Source: Nitrospira sp. | GTDB lineage: Bacteria > Nitrospirota > Nitrospiria > Nitrospirales > Nitrospiraceae | Direction of reading: 5' to 3' | DNA length: 41,281 nucleotides | Assembly (NCBI GenBank): GCA_029865225.1 | Contig: JAOUHJ010000026.1 | Location: forward strand, 1 to 41,281 | Part shown: positions 16,187 to 24,612 of the stretch, piece by piece | Layout: every line of letters begins with the position of its first letter | Position numbering within the stretch: the first letter of the stretch is position 1 | The notes under the pieces: model-generated | Told to the model about the DNA's origin: nothing | The model's input: the letters and a program-made list of their open reading frames with translations, nothing else | The model's database searches: none | Position numbers and translations under genes: made by a program

Positions 16187-17758
16187 TTAGTCACGTCCCA
16201 GAGCTGCACGACCCGATAAGCCGGCCGCATGTAACGGATCTCCGTATTTAGCGAGGATGTTGTTCGGGAGTGGCTTCGACAACGCTCCCTTGGCCCACAA
16301 CATTCCCCCTCGAGCCACGGCGTAGTCGGCTTGCGCCCGATAAAGTTCGTACGCGGCCTCGACGACAGCGCGCTCCCGTAAGTTGACGAACAGCACACTC
16401 GTCGCCCCCATGTTGAACCGAGCCCGTTCACCTTCTTCCAACGTTTTAGCCAAGCGCAGCGCTTCGGTGGCAGCTTTCACTCGGTCCCTGGCCCGCACAA
16501 TCGCCGAGAGCCAGTTGTCGACATCGATCTCGACCTGACGCTCAGTATAGGCCTGCTTATACGCCAACCGTGCCTGTTCAGCCTCAGCATGCAGGACCTT
16601 CCCGCGGGCACCTCGATTGAACAGCGGCATACTGAAACGAAGTTGCATGTTGTAGCCGAACCCTCCGACCCAATAGAGAGAGCCCACCGCCGGCCCACCT
16701 GAAAACGTCAGCTTTGGAAGGAGACTATTCTTCGCAAGCTTCAACTCGATATTGTTCAACCTAGCTTCGATGTAGAGATCACGTACTTCCGGACGATCCT
16801 CCGCGGCTTCTAGCTTAAAGGCCGCCACATCCTCTTCGCTCGGCAACGGCGTTTCCCCTTGAAATTCAGGGGCCCATTCAGGGCGAGGCGTCACCGGTTC
16901 GCCGTTTTCCCAAAGAAACAGGGCCAGCTTATATTGCTCATACTCCACCTTCCGTTGCGCGGCAATGGCAGCCTCTCGGCGGCGCTGCACTTCTTCTTGG
17001 GCCTCGACTACGTCGATCGGAGCGACCGCTCCGGCTTTGGATCTCCCTTCAACCATGCGATAGCGCTCTTCCGCGACGGCCAGCGTACGCTTCACCACAT
17101 CGGCTTGTTTGACGGCGACCTGCCAATCCCAATATTGAACGGCCCCGGCGAGATAGAGATCCTGCCGTTTCTGCGCCACCTTCACCTCGGCTTGCGGTCC
17201 GGCAAGCTCCGCCTGTTGAAACTCGGCATACTCCTCGTTGACCATGAATCCACGCAGGAGATTAAAGGCTCCGCCGACGATCAGCATTTGCTGTGGCCAG
17301 AACAGTTGGAGGTCTTGAGGGAAGGCTACCAAACTCCCGCGGGTTCCTGAATTGATAGTGTGGCGATCACCGAAACCATTACGAATACCCCCGAATACCT
17401 CAATGCCCCAGGGATGCGCCACTTTGAGCATGGTATCGCTATAGCCGCTCGTCAAGTCATTCGGTATGCCGGAAACGTTCGTCAGGTTATACGTGACATA
17501 CCGATCCATCTCGACCTCGTTCCGAATCCTCGGCTCCCACGTGCCCAACGCTTTCAGGACTTTCGCCCGGGCTTGTGACCGTTCCAGTCCGGTGGCCCGG
17601 AGCAGCGGATGGGTCAACTCAATCCTGGCCAGTACCTCTTCAATGGTCAAGGGAGCGGTCCTCACTGACTCGGCGTTAGTTGCGCCCGCAGCGGCGTGAG
17701 GTTCCGCCATTGCAGCCACCGGCATAATCATCAATGAGAACAGCAATAGAAGGATCAA
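16187..17758 (-). CDS. TolC-family outer-membrane channel, tandem copy 1
   Basis: A secreted, helix-rich outer-membrane efflux protein of about 523 residues: signal peptide (LILLLLFSLMIMPVAAMA), then the start of the mature fold TIEEVLARIELTHPLLRATG. The two OEP repeats contain QKRQDLYLAGAVQYWDW and GATSVLFVNLRER. It would form the trimeric outer-membrane duct for the HlyD/ABC pair. The TTG at 17758 is preferred: AAAGGAG lies 9 bases upstream, exactly as in its two tandem paralogues; a TTG at 17797 would overlap the previous gene's stop. It is closely related to the next two tolC genes; 129 bp follow before abc1. Confidence 0.87.
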   Translation of the reverse strand: MILLLLFSLMIMPVAAMAEPHAAAGATNAESVRTAPLTIEEVLARIELTHPLLRATGLERSQARAKVLKALGTWEPRIRNEVEMDRYVTYNLTNVSGIPNDLTSGYSDTMLKVAHPWGIEVFGGIRNGFGDRHTINSGTRGSLVAFPQDLQLFWPQQMLIVGGAFNLLRGFMVNEEYAEFQQAELAGPQAEVKVAQKRQDLYLAGAVQYWDWQVAVKQADVVKRTLAVAEERYRMVEGRSKAGAVAPIDVVEAQEEVQRRREAAIAAQRKVEYEQYKLALFLWENGEPVTPRPEWAPEFQGETPLPSEEDVAAFKLEAAEDRPEVRDLYIEARLNNIELKLAKNSLLPKLTFSGGPAVGSLYWVGGFGYNMQLRFSMPLFNRGARGKVLHAEAEQARLAYKQAYTERQVEIDVDNWLSAIVRARDRVKAATEALRLAKTLEEGERARFNMGATSVLFVNLRERAVVEAAYELYRAQADYAVARGGMLWAKGALSKPLPNNILAKYGDPLHAAGLSGRAALGRD

Positions 17759-17783
17759 GGAAGAATGCTCCTTTGTTGCTGAA

Positions 17784-19340
17784 TTAATCGCGTCCAACCA
17801 CGGGTTGACCTGAGAGACCAGCTGCCGTCAGCGGATCGCCATACTTCGCCAAGGACTCCGTCGGCCAGGGCTTCGACAACACGCCCCTCGCCCACAGCAT
17901 CCCTCCACGTGCCACCGCGTAGTCGGCCTGCGCCCGATACAGCTGGTACGCCGATTCCACCACGTTGCGCTCCCGGAGGTTCACAAAGAGCACCGTACTC
18001 GCGCCCAAATTGAAGCGGGTCCGTTCACCCTCTTCCAACGTCTTGGCCAAGCGCAGCGCTTCCGTGGCCGCCGTTACCCGGTCTCTGGCCCGCACGATCG
18101 CCGAAAGCCAGTTGTCCACATCAACGCTGACTTGTTGCTCGGCATACAACTGACTGAAGACCAATTGCTGCTGCTCCGCCTCCGCCGTCATGACCTTCCC
18201 CCGCCCTTCCCGCTGGAACAGCGGCATCGCAAACTGCGTGGCGATCCGATAGCCCACCCCCACCGCCCAGTCGCCAGGGGTATCCATCCGTCCCCCTTCT
18301 AAATTCAACTTCGGGAGGAGGTAGTTCTTGGCGAGCTTGAGGTCGATATTGTTCATCTTCGCTTCGATATAGTAGTTGCGCACTTCCGGCCGATCTTCCT
18401 TCGCCTCGACCTTATAGGCTGCGATTTCCTCTTTGGTCGGGAGCGGGGTCTCGCCCTGGAATTCCGGCGCCCATTCCGGCCGTGGGATCACCGGCTCCCC
18501 ATGCTCCCACAGAAAGAGCGACAGGTTGTACTGCTCATACTCCACCTTCCGTTGCGCCGCGATCGCCGCCTCTCGGCGATTCTGTACCTCTTGGTTCACC
18601 TCGACGACATCGAGCGGGGCCACCTTCCCGCCCTTCGCCAGCCCTTCCACCTGGACCAAGCGGTCTTCGGCCACAGCCAAGGCCCGTTTCACAATCTCAG
18701 CCTGCTTCACGGCGACCTGCCAATCCCAGTACTGCACAGCTCCGGCGAGATAGAGATCCTGTCGTTTCTGCGCCACCGTGATCTCCGCCATCGGTGCCGC
18801 GAGCTCGGCCTTCTGGTACTCCGCATACTCATCGTTGATCATGAAGCCGCGCAGCAGCTTGAACTTTCCCCCGAAGATCATCTGTTGCTGTTCATAGAAG
18901 AGGTTCACATCAGGGATGACGCCAGAAAAGGTATGGAAGAGGCGATCTCCGAAGCCGTTACGGATCCCGCCATGGACCTCAAACCCCCAGGGATGCCCGA
19001 CATTGAGCTTGCTGTCGTTAAAGCCCACCGTGTGCTCATGGATGACGGACAGAAAATTCCAATCCTGATACCGATCGACTTCGGTAAAGTTATTGAACTT
19101 CGGCTCCCAGGCCCCGAGGGCCTTCAAGATTTTCGCCCGGGCCTGCATCCGCTCGACCCCGGTCGCCCGGAGCAGCGGATGGGTCAACTCAATACGAGCC
19201 AGGACTTCATCGATGGTCAAGGGTGCGGTGCGTACCGACTGGGCCTGCACGACGCTGTGATCAATCACCGGCGCCGTACCAGACTCCGCCCTGGTCGTCA
19301 CGGGAAGCAAGATTATAATGATGAAAAATAGAGCTGCCAT
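17784..19340 (-). CDS. TolC-family outer-membrane channel, tandem copy 2
   Basis: This 518-residue paralogue has the signal MAALFFIIIILLPVTTRA, preceded by AAGGAG. It shares the TIDEVLARIELTHPLL opening and long near-identical blocks with its neighbours (EIVKRALAVAEDRL, RREAAIAAQRKVEYEQY, RPEWAPEFQGETPLP). It differs most at about residues 115-145, between GIRNGFGDR and FGGKFKLLRGFM. It lies 24 bp after copy 3 and just upstream of copy 1, and it belongs to the same predicted transcript. Why one exporter needs three channels is unknown; alternative channel use or hetero-trimers are possible. Confidence 0.88.
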   Translation of the reverse strand: MAALFFIIIILLPVTTRAESGTAPVIDHSVVQAQSVRTAPLTIDEVLARIELTHPLLRATGVERMQARAKILKALGAWEPKFNNFTEVDRYQDWNFLSVIHEHTVGFNDSKLNVGHPWGFEVHGGIRNGFGDRLFHTFSGVIPDVNLFYEQQQMIFGGKFKLLRGFMINDEYAEYQKAELAAPMAEITVAQKRQDLYLAGAVQYWDWQVAVKQAEIVKRALAVAEDRLVQVEGLAKGGKVAPLDVVEVNQEVQNRREAAIAAQRKVEYEQYNLSLFLWEHGEPVIPRPEWAPEFQGETPLPTKEEIAAYKVEAKEDRPEVRNYYIEAKMNNIDLKLAKNYLLPKLNLEGGRMDTPGDWAVGVGYRIATQFAMPLFQREGRGKVMTAEAEQQQLVFSQLYAEQQVSVDVDNWLSAIVRARDRVTAATEALRLAKTLEEGERTRFNLGASTVLFVNLRERNVVESAYQLYRAQADYAVARGGMLWARGVLSKPWPTESLAKYGDPLTAAGLSGQPVVGRD

Positions 19341-19364
19341 TAGAAGGATGCTCCTTGTGCCGGT

Positions 19365-20951
19365 TTAATCACGGCCCGGCTTTTGAAACCCGTACGTACC
19401 GGCAGCCGTCAGTGGATTGCCGTACTTCGCCAAGGATTCCGTCGGCCAGGGCTTCGCCAACACGCCCCTCGCCCACAACATGCCTCCACGCGCCACCGCG
19501 TAGTCGGCCTGCGCCCGATAGAGGTGATACGCCGACTCCACCACGTTACGCTCCCGGAGGTTCACAAAGAGGACGGTAGTTGCCCCCATGTTGAATCGCT
19601 TGCGTTCCCCTTCTTCTAGTGTCTTGGCCAAGCGAAGCGCTTCTGTCGCTGCTTTTACCCGGTCCCTAGACCGCACGATCGCCGAGAGCCAGTTGTCCAC
19701 GTCGAGGTTGATTTGTTGTTCGGCATATTGCTGTTTCAACGCTAATTGTTGCTGCATCACTTCCGCGCCCATGACCTTCCCACGTGCTCCCCGTTGAAAC
19801 AGCGGCACTTCAAAGTGAAGGTTGACATGGTAGCCGACGCCTACAATCCAGTCCGTGGCGGCATCCGCCGGGCCGCCCTCGATATCCAACTTCGGGAGGA
19901 GTTTGTTCTTGGCGAGTTTGATGTCGATATTGTTCATCTTGGCTTCGATATAGAGGTCCCGCAATTCTGGGCGAGCTTCATGCCCCTCCAACTTATAGGC
20001 CGCGATCTCTTTTTCGGTCGGGAGCGGCGTTTCGCCTTGGAATTCCGGTGCCCATTCCGGCCGCGGGGTCACCGGCTCGTTCTGCTCCCAGAGAAAGAGA
20101 GACAGTTTGTACTGCTCGTACTCCACCTTCCGTTGCGCGGCGATCGCCGCCTCTCGCCGCTTCTGCACCTCTTGGTTTGCCTCGACGACATCGAGCGGCG
20201 CCACCTTCCCGCCCTTCGCCAACCCTTCGACCTGGATCAAGCGGTCTTCGGCCACGGCCAAGGCGCGCTTCACAATTTCGGCCTGCTTGACGGCGACCTG
20301 CCAATCCCAGTACTGCACGGCCCCGGCGAGATAGAGATCCTGCCGTTTCTGCGCTACCTTAATCTCCGCCTGAGGACCTGCGAGCTCAGCCTGTTGATAC
20401 TCAGCGTACTCTTCGTTGATCATGAGGCCGCGCAGCAGTTTGACCGACCCGCCAAAGATGAATTGCTGCATCCTATCGAGCCCCTGTACGTCAGGGATCG
20501 CAGAAAAAAGTAAAGTACCGCGATCCCCGAAGCCTTGGCGGAGCCCGCCATGGACCTTCAAGCCCCAGGGATGCCCGATCTCGAGCTTGCTGTCGTTAAA
20601 TCCAGCCATCAGCCTTTGCGGCTGGAGCGGCTCGCATGGAGCGGTACAGCTAAGGCCAGCCACGGGGGCCGTCGTGAGATTCCACGTCTCATACCGTTCG
20701 GCTTCTAAAATGTTATGGAACGTCGGTTCCCAGGCCGCGAGCGCCTTCAGAATCTTCGCCCGGGCCTTCGTTCGCTCGGCTCCGGCCGCTTGAAGCAAGG
20801 GATGCGTCAACTCGATACGGGCGAGGACTTCATCGATGGTCAGGGGAGCGGTGCGAGTTGCCTGAGTCTGGACGGCACGAGAGTCCATCATCGGTTCCGC
20901 CAGTGCGGTCATTGGCAGGAGAATAACAATGGCCAATACCAGAGCGATCAT
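19365..20951 (-). CDS. TolC-family outer-membrane channel, tandem copy 3 (operon leader)
   Basis: First gene of the predicted tolC-tolC-tolC-abc-hlyD operon. It encodes about 528 residues with signal MIALVLAIVILLPMTALA. ATG 20951 is chosen because AAAGGAG lies eight bases before it. It has the same OEP architecture as copies 1 and 2, with a distinctive cysteine-containing insert LSCTAPCEPLQPQ at about residue 100. The cysteine pair could form a disulphide. It is transcribed divergently from the first LysR regulator. Confidence 0.88.
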   Translation of the reverse strand: MIALVLAIVILLPMTALAEPMMDSRAVQTQATRTAPLTIDEVLARIELTHPLLQAAGAERTKARAKILKALAAWEPTFHNILEAERYETWNLTTAPVAGLSCTAPCEPLQPQRLMAGFNDSKLEIGHPWGLKVHGGLRQGFGDRGTLLFSAIPDVQGLDRMQQFIFGGSVKLLRGLMINEEYAEYQQAELAGPQAEIKVAQKRQDLYLAGAVQYWDWQVAVKQAEIVKRALAVAEDRLIQVEGLAKGGKVAPLDVVEANQEVQKRREAAIAAQRKVEYEQYKLSLFLWEQNEPVTPRPEWAPEFQGETPLPTEKEIAAYKLEGHEARPELRDLYIEAKMNNIDIKLAKNKLLPKLDIEGGPADAATDWIVGVGYHVNLHFEVPLFQRGARGKVMGAEVMQQQLALKQQYAEQQINLDVDNWLSAIVRSRDRVKAATEALRLAKTLEEGERKRFNMGATTVLFVNLRERNVVESAYHLYRAQADYAVARGGMLWARGVLAKPWPTESLAKYGNPLTAAGTYGFQKPGRD

Positions 20952-20990
20952 GCAGGATGCTCCTTTCACATTGGGTGGCGGACGGCGCCC

Positions 20991-21019
20991 ACAGTAGCAA
21001 TCTCCCGCTTATTTTTCAA
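20991..21019 (-). promoter_or_regulatory. Predicted promoter of the tolC-abc-hlyD operon
   Basis: On the minus strand, TTGAAA (21019-21014) and TACTGT (20996-20991) are separated by 17 bases, a good sigma-70-type match. The transcript would start near 20984, 33 bases before the ATG. Confidence 0.55.
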
Positions 21020-21034
21020 AATAGATAAAACGGA

Positions 21035-21064
21035 TTGGAGTTATCGGCTAATCCGATGTATAGT
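21035..21064 (+). promoter_or_regulatory. Predicted promoter of lysR1
   Basis: TTGGAG (21035-21040), an 18-base spacer and TATAGT (21059-21064). The second LysR gene has a nearly identical arrangement. The start point would be near 21072. Confidence 0.45.
21043..21057. promoter_or_regulatory. LysR-type T-N11-A operator
   Basis: ATCGGCTAATCCGAT is a perfect 5-bp dyad containing T-N11-A, the classic LysR recognition pattern. It is centred about 66 bases upstream of the predicted tolC operon start, the usual activator position, and it sits between the -35 and -10 of the divergent lysR1 promoter, suiting autorepression. Confidence 0.55.
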
Positions 21065-21093
21065 GGCTTCCCTAACTCGACGACTAGGGCCAT

Positions 21094-21993
21094 ATGGATT
21101 GGTTGAACTATCACCACCTGCTGTACTTCTGGTCCGTCGCCAAGCACGGAACCATGACCAAAGCGTGCGAGGAGCTGCGCCTCGCGCAACCGACGATCAG
21201 CGGACAGATCCGTCTCTTGGAAAACACGTTGGGGGAAAAGTTATTTATCCGCACCGGACGCCGCCTGGCGTTGACAGAGATGGGCCACCTGGTCTTCAAG
21301 TATGCGGAGGATATCTTCGCGACCGGCCAGGAACTGCTGAACACGGTCAAGAGCCAAGGGAACGGGCACCCCACCAGGCTGGTGGTGGGCATCGCGGAGG
21401 CGATCCCAAAACCACTGGCCACTCAACTGCTCAAGTCGGCCCTGAAACTGTATCGGCCGACTCGTTTGGTCTGCCAGGAAGACAAACTGCGCCAACTGTT
21501 GACCGATCTGACAGCCCATCGGTCCGACCTGGTGATCGCAGACACCCCAGCCCCGCCTGGGACCAAGGAGCATATGTACAACCACCCCTTGGGTGAATCC
21601 GGGGTAACTCTCTTCGCGACCGCAAAGTTGGCCACACAATACCGCCGAGGCTTTCCGGAATCACTACGGAACGCCCCCATGCTGCTTCCCACCGCAAACG
21701 CCATGCTTCGACGATTGCTGGACCAATGGATGGTTAACCATGGCCTCCACCCGTTGATTGTCGGTGAGTTCGACGATAGCTCGACCTTGAAGGCGTTCGG
21801 CCAAGACGGATATGGCATCTTCCCCGGGGCCTCGGTGATCGAGCATGAGATCTGCCGCCAATACCGGGTACAGACGGTCGGACAGCTGGAGGGGCTCAAA
21901 CAACATTTCTACGCCATCACGGTGGAGCGGCGCGTGAAACACCAGGCCGTCCTGGCACTCGTCCGAACCGCCCGACGAGAGCTGCTCGGCTAA
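21094..21993 (+). CDS. LysR-family regulator 1 (NhaR-like)
   Basis: A 299-residue LysR-type regulator. The N-terminal winged helix-turn-helix includes HHLLYFWSVAKHGTMTKACE and LAQPTISGQIRLLENTLGEKL. The start MDWLNYHHLLYFW is typical of the NhaR subgroup. The effector domain follows from about residue 92. It is divergent from the tolC-abc-hlyD operon and probably controls it through the dyad at 21043-21057. It is a tandem paralogue of the next gene; most differences lie in the effector domain. The inducer is unknown. NhaR itself responds to sodium, but that cannot be transferred to this protein. Confidence 0.9.
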   Translation: MDWLNYHHLLYFWSVAKHGTMTKACEELRLAQPTISGQIRLLENTLGEKLFIRTGRRLALTEMGHLVFKYAEDIFATGQELLNTVKSQGNGHPTRLVVGIAEAIPKPLATQLLKSALKLYRPTRLVCQEDKLRQLLTDLTAHRSDLVIADTPAPPGTKEHMYNHPLGESGVTLFATAKLATQYRRGFPESLRNAPMLLPTANAMLRRLLDQWMVNHGLHPLIVGEFDDSSTLKAFGQDGYGIFPGASVIEHEICRQYRVQTVGQLEGLKQHFYAITVERRVKHQAVLALVRTARRELLG

Positions 21994-22073
21994 GAGCACC
22001 TCGACCCTGCCTCCATGTCCCCACACCTCCATTTCTATTTTGGCATCTTTGCAGGATGAGCTCGGCACGTGGT

Positions 22074-22103
22074 CTGGAGTCATCCATCGATTCTTTGTAT
22101 AGT
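22074..22103 (+). promoter_or_regulatory. Predicted promoter of lysR2, possibly leaderless
   Basis: CTGGAG, an 18-base spacer and TATAGT (22098-22103) match the lysR1 promoter layout. The -10 box ends only eight bases before the ATG, and no ribosome-binding site is visible, so the mRNA may start at or next to the start codon. Confidence 0.45.
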
Positions 22104-22111
22104 GCGATCTT

Positions 22112-23011
22112 ATGGAATGGCTGAATTATCACCATCTCCTCTATTTTTGGTCGGTTGCGAAGCACGGCACTGTGGCCAAGGCTTGCGAGGAGCTCCATCT
22201 CGCTCAACCTACGATCAGTGCACAGATTCGAGCCTTGGAGGAGAGTTTGGGCGAAAAGCTGTTCATCCGAACCGGGCGTCAGCTCATCCTGACGGAAATG
22301 GGCCGGATTGCATTCAGGTATGCGGAAGATATCTTCTCCATCGGGCGAGACCTGATGAATACGATGAAGGGACGGGGTAGCGGCCGTCCTCTCCGCCTGA
22401 CCGTTGGCATTGTCGACGTGGTCCCCAAGCTGCTGGCTGCCCGGCTTTTGGAATCGACCTCGAGACAATCCCCATCAACACGCCTGATCTGTTGGGAGGA
22501 TAAGTTAGACCAGCTGCTAGCCGACCTGGCCATCCATGGGCTGGATTTGGTCATCGCCGATACACCGGCCCCGCCAACCATCAAGGTGCAGACCCATAAC
22601 CATCTCATGGGAGAATCCGGCGTTACCTTCTTCGGGGCGCCCAAAATGGCGGTGCGATACCGTCGCAACTTTCCTCGATCCTTGAACGGTGCGCCTATTT
22701 TATTGCCCACCTCGAACGCGATCCTTCGCAGGTTATTAGACGATTGGCTGGCACGTCACCACCTGTCGCCGACTATTATCGGAGAGTTCGAAGATAGTGC
22801 GACATTAAAGGCCTTCGGCCAGGAAGGCCATGGGCTGTTCCCCGGATCGACGGTGATGGAGAAAGAAATCTGCCAGCAGTATCGTGTGCAGGTGGTTGGG
22901 CGCCTCGATTCCGTCAAGCAAAGGTTTTATGCGATCACTGTTGAGCGGCGGCTCAAACATCCGGCAGTGGTGGCCCTCCTAGACGCGGCCCGCCGTGATA
23001 TTCTGGCATGA
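22112..23011 (+). CDS. LysR-family regulator 2 (NhaR-like)
   Basis: A 299-residue tandem paralogue of the upstream regulator, the same length and colinear throughout. The helix-turn-helix (SVAKHGTVAKACEELHLAQP) is nearly identical, so the two may recognise similar operators, while the effector domain diverges (for example LGESGVTLFATAKLATQYRR versus MGESGVTFFGAPKMAVRYRR). It is followed after 153 bp by hlyD2 on the same strand, which suggests it serves the second exporter set. Confidence 0.9.
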   Translation: MEWLNYHHLLYFWSVAKHGTVAKACEELHLAQPTISAQIRALEESLGEKLFIRTGRQLILTEMGRIAFRYAEDIFSIGRDLMNTMKGRGSGRPLRLTVGIVDVVPKLLAARLLESTSRQSPSTRLICWEDKLDQLLADLAIHGLDLVIADTPAPPTIKVQTHNHLMGESGVTFFGAPKMAVRYRRNFPRSLNGAPILLPTSNAILRRLLDDWLARHHLSPTIIGEFEDSATLKAFGQEGHGLFPGSTVMEKEICQQYRVQVVGRLDSVKQRFYAITVERRLKHPAVVALLDAARRDILA

Positions 23012-23164
23012 TCCGGCTGTACAATCTCCCACCATGACCTGTTTGAAACCCATTCCTACCACTTTACACCGAAAGTTTGTGGAAACCCTGGTGGGCTTAG
23101 TATGATGTCGAAGGTGCGTGAGGATGGCTCATCAACCTCTTGAGATCCTATAGGGATACAGCTC

Positions 23165-24598
23165 GTGGGAAGCCTAGATCCTGACCTGGCACATCAACCC
23201 CGCTTTCTCAGCCAGGACAGGGCCACCGACGAGATCACCATCGACGAGCTTGCCGCCTCAACCACACTCCAGTCCTGGGAGAATGCACAGCTTCCGAAGG
23301 GCTGGAGATTTTCCTCTCGTGTACCGGTTAGCCTGGTTCTCCTTTTCTTGCTTATCATCATTTTCGTTCCCTGGACTCAGACGGTGACCGTGACTGGCCA
23401 GATGTCGGCCTACACGCCCCACGAACGACCACAGGACGTCGAAGCTCAGATTACCGGTCGCATCAAGAAATGGCACGCATTAGAAGGTGACCAGGTTCGG
23501 GAAGGTGATCTCATTCTCGAATTAGAAGACAATGACCCCAACTTCATGTCACCCGACTTACTCGCCTTTCTCGATCAACGGAAGAAGGCGCTCGAGAACA
23601 CCAAGAGCGCGGCATTGGCCAGAGTCGACCAGCTCGACAAGCGCATCTTAGAAATGCGGAATCTTGTCAAAGCCGCCGTCCCGTCGGCGGAGGCCCGCGT
23701 CGTCGAGGCCGGCAGCAAGGTGCGCCAAGCGCACCAGCAGGTCGAGGCAGCCAAGATCGCCGCCATCACGGCAGCGCTTAACCTCGAACGGCACAAACAG
23801 CTCCTCAAGAGAGGCTTGGTGTCTCAGCGAGAGCTGGAGTTGGCGGTCCAAACAGATACCGCAAGCCAGGCCGATCTCGAGGGGGCGCAGGCGAATCTCC
23901 GAGCAGCTGAAGAGGCCATGAAGTCACTGGGGTTCGGACGCGACCAAGTGAGCGCAGAGATGTTGCAGCGCCTGCTTGATGCGGAAGCGACTCGTGATGC
24001 ATCGGTTGCCGAAGCTGCCAAAGTGGCCGACCAGCTCGCCGATGTCTCGCTGCGACGGTCAAACGCCGAGCAACGCCGGTTGGCTGGCAGAATCTTGGCC
24101 CCGATCGACGGCACGGTCGTCAAGATGGCCAAAGTCGGGGCCGGTGAAACCGTGCGACAGGGCGACACGTTGGTGCGCCTTTCTCCCACCAGCACGGACA
24201 AGGCGATTGAGATGACGGCAGACGGACTGGACGCTCCTCTGCTGAATGTCGGTCGGAAGGTCAAAATCCTCTTCTATGGCATCCCAGCCATTCCTTTGCC
24301 GGCCTGGCCTGAACTCATGGCCGGTACGTACAACGGGGTGATCAAGGTGATCGACCAAGTCGATGACGGAAAGGGCAACTATCGGTTCTGGGTCGTTCCC
24401 GACCTCGACGATCGTTCCTGGCCGGAGCAGTCCCACGTCCGCCAGGGCACGAAAGTGATGGGATGGGTCATTCTCAACCGAGTGCCACTCTGGTACGAAC
24501 TGTGGCGTCGATTCAACCTGTTCCCACCCGACTACGAGGAGCGATCACACACGATCATCGATACGCTTCTGCCGAAAGCTGGGCGGGGATCAAAATAA
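23165..24598 (+). CDS. HlyD-type periplasmic adaptor 2
   Basis: Paralogue of HlyD1 (477 residues). One membrane helix (VSLVLLFLLIIIFVPWTQT) is followed by lipoyl halves AQITGRIKKWHALEGDQVREG and LAPIDGTVVKMAKVG around a coiled coil, then the shared tail VPLWYELWRRFNLFPPDY. The start is a GTG with AGGGA about eight bases upstream. Unlike the first set, this adaptor is on the opposite strand from its presumed ABC partner and converges on it with 14 bp between stops, so the second set is split into two transcription units. Confidence 0.9.
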   Translation: MGSLDPDLAHQPRFLSQDRATDEITIDELAASTTLQSWENAQLPKGWRFSSRVPVSLVLLFLLIIIFVPWTQTVTVTGQMSAYTPHERPQDVEAQITGRIKKWHALEGDQVREGDLILELEDNDPNFMSPDLLAFLDQRKKALENTKSAALARVDQLDKRILEMRNLVKAAVPSAEARVVEAGSKVRQAHQQVEAAKIAAITAALNLERHKQLLKRGLVSQRELELAVQTDTASQADLEGAQANLRAAEEAMKSLGFGRDQVSAEMLQRLLDAEATRDASVAEAAKVADQLADVSLRRSNAEQRRLAGRILAPIDGTVVKMAKVGAGETVRQGDTLVRLSPTSTDKAIEMTADGLDAPLLNVGRKVKILFYGIPAIPLPAWPELMAGTYNGVIKVIDQVDDGKGNYRFWVVPDLDDRSWPEQSHVRQGTKVMGWVILNRVPLWYELWRRFNLFPPDYEERSHTIIDTLLPKAGRGSK

Positions 24599-24612
24599 TC
24601 ACCGGCCCCTCG

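Noticed and set aside
17759-17797. Overlapping start for tolC copy 1 at TTG 17797
   Set aside because: It would read through the copy 2 stop and precede the conserved AAAGGAG; the start at 17758 matches the layout of its paralogues.
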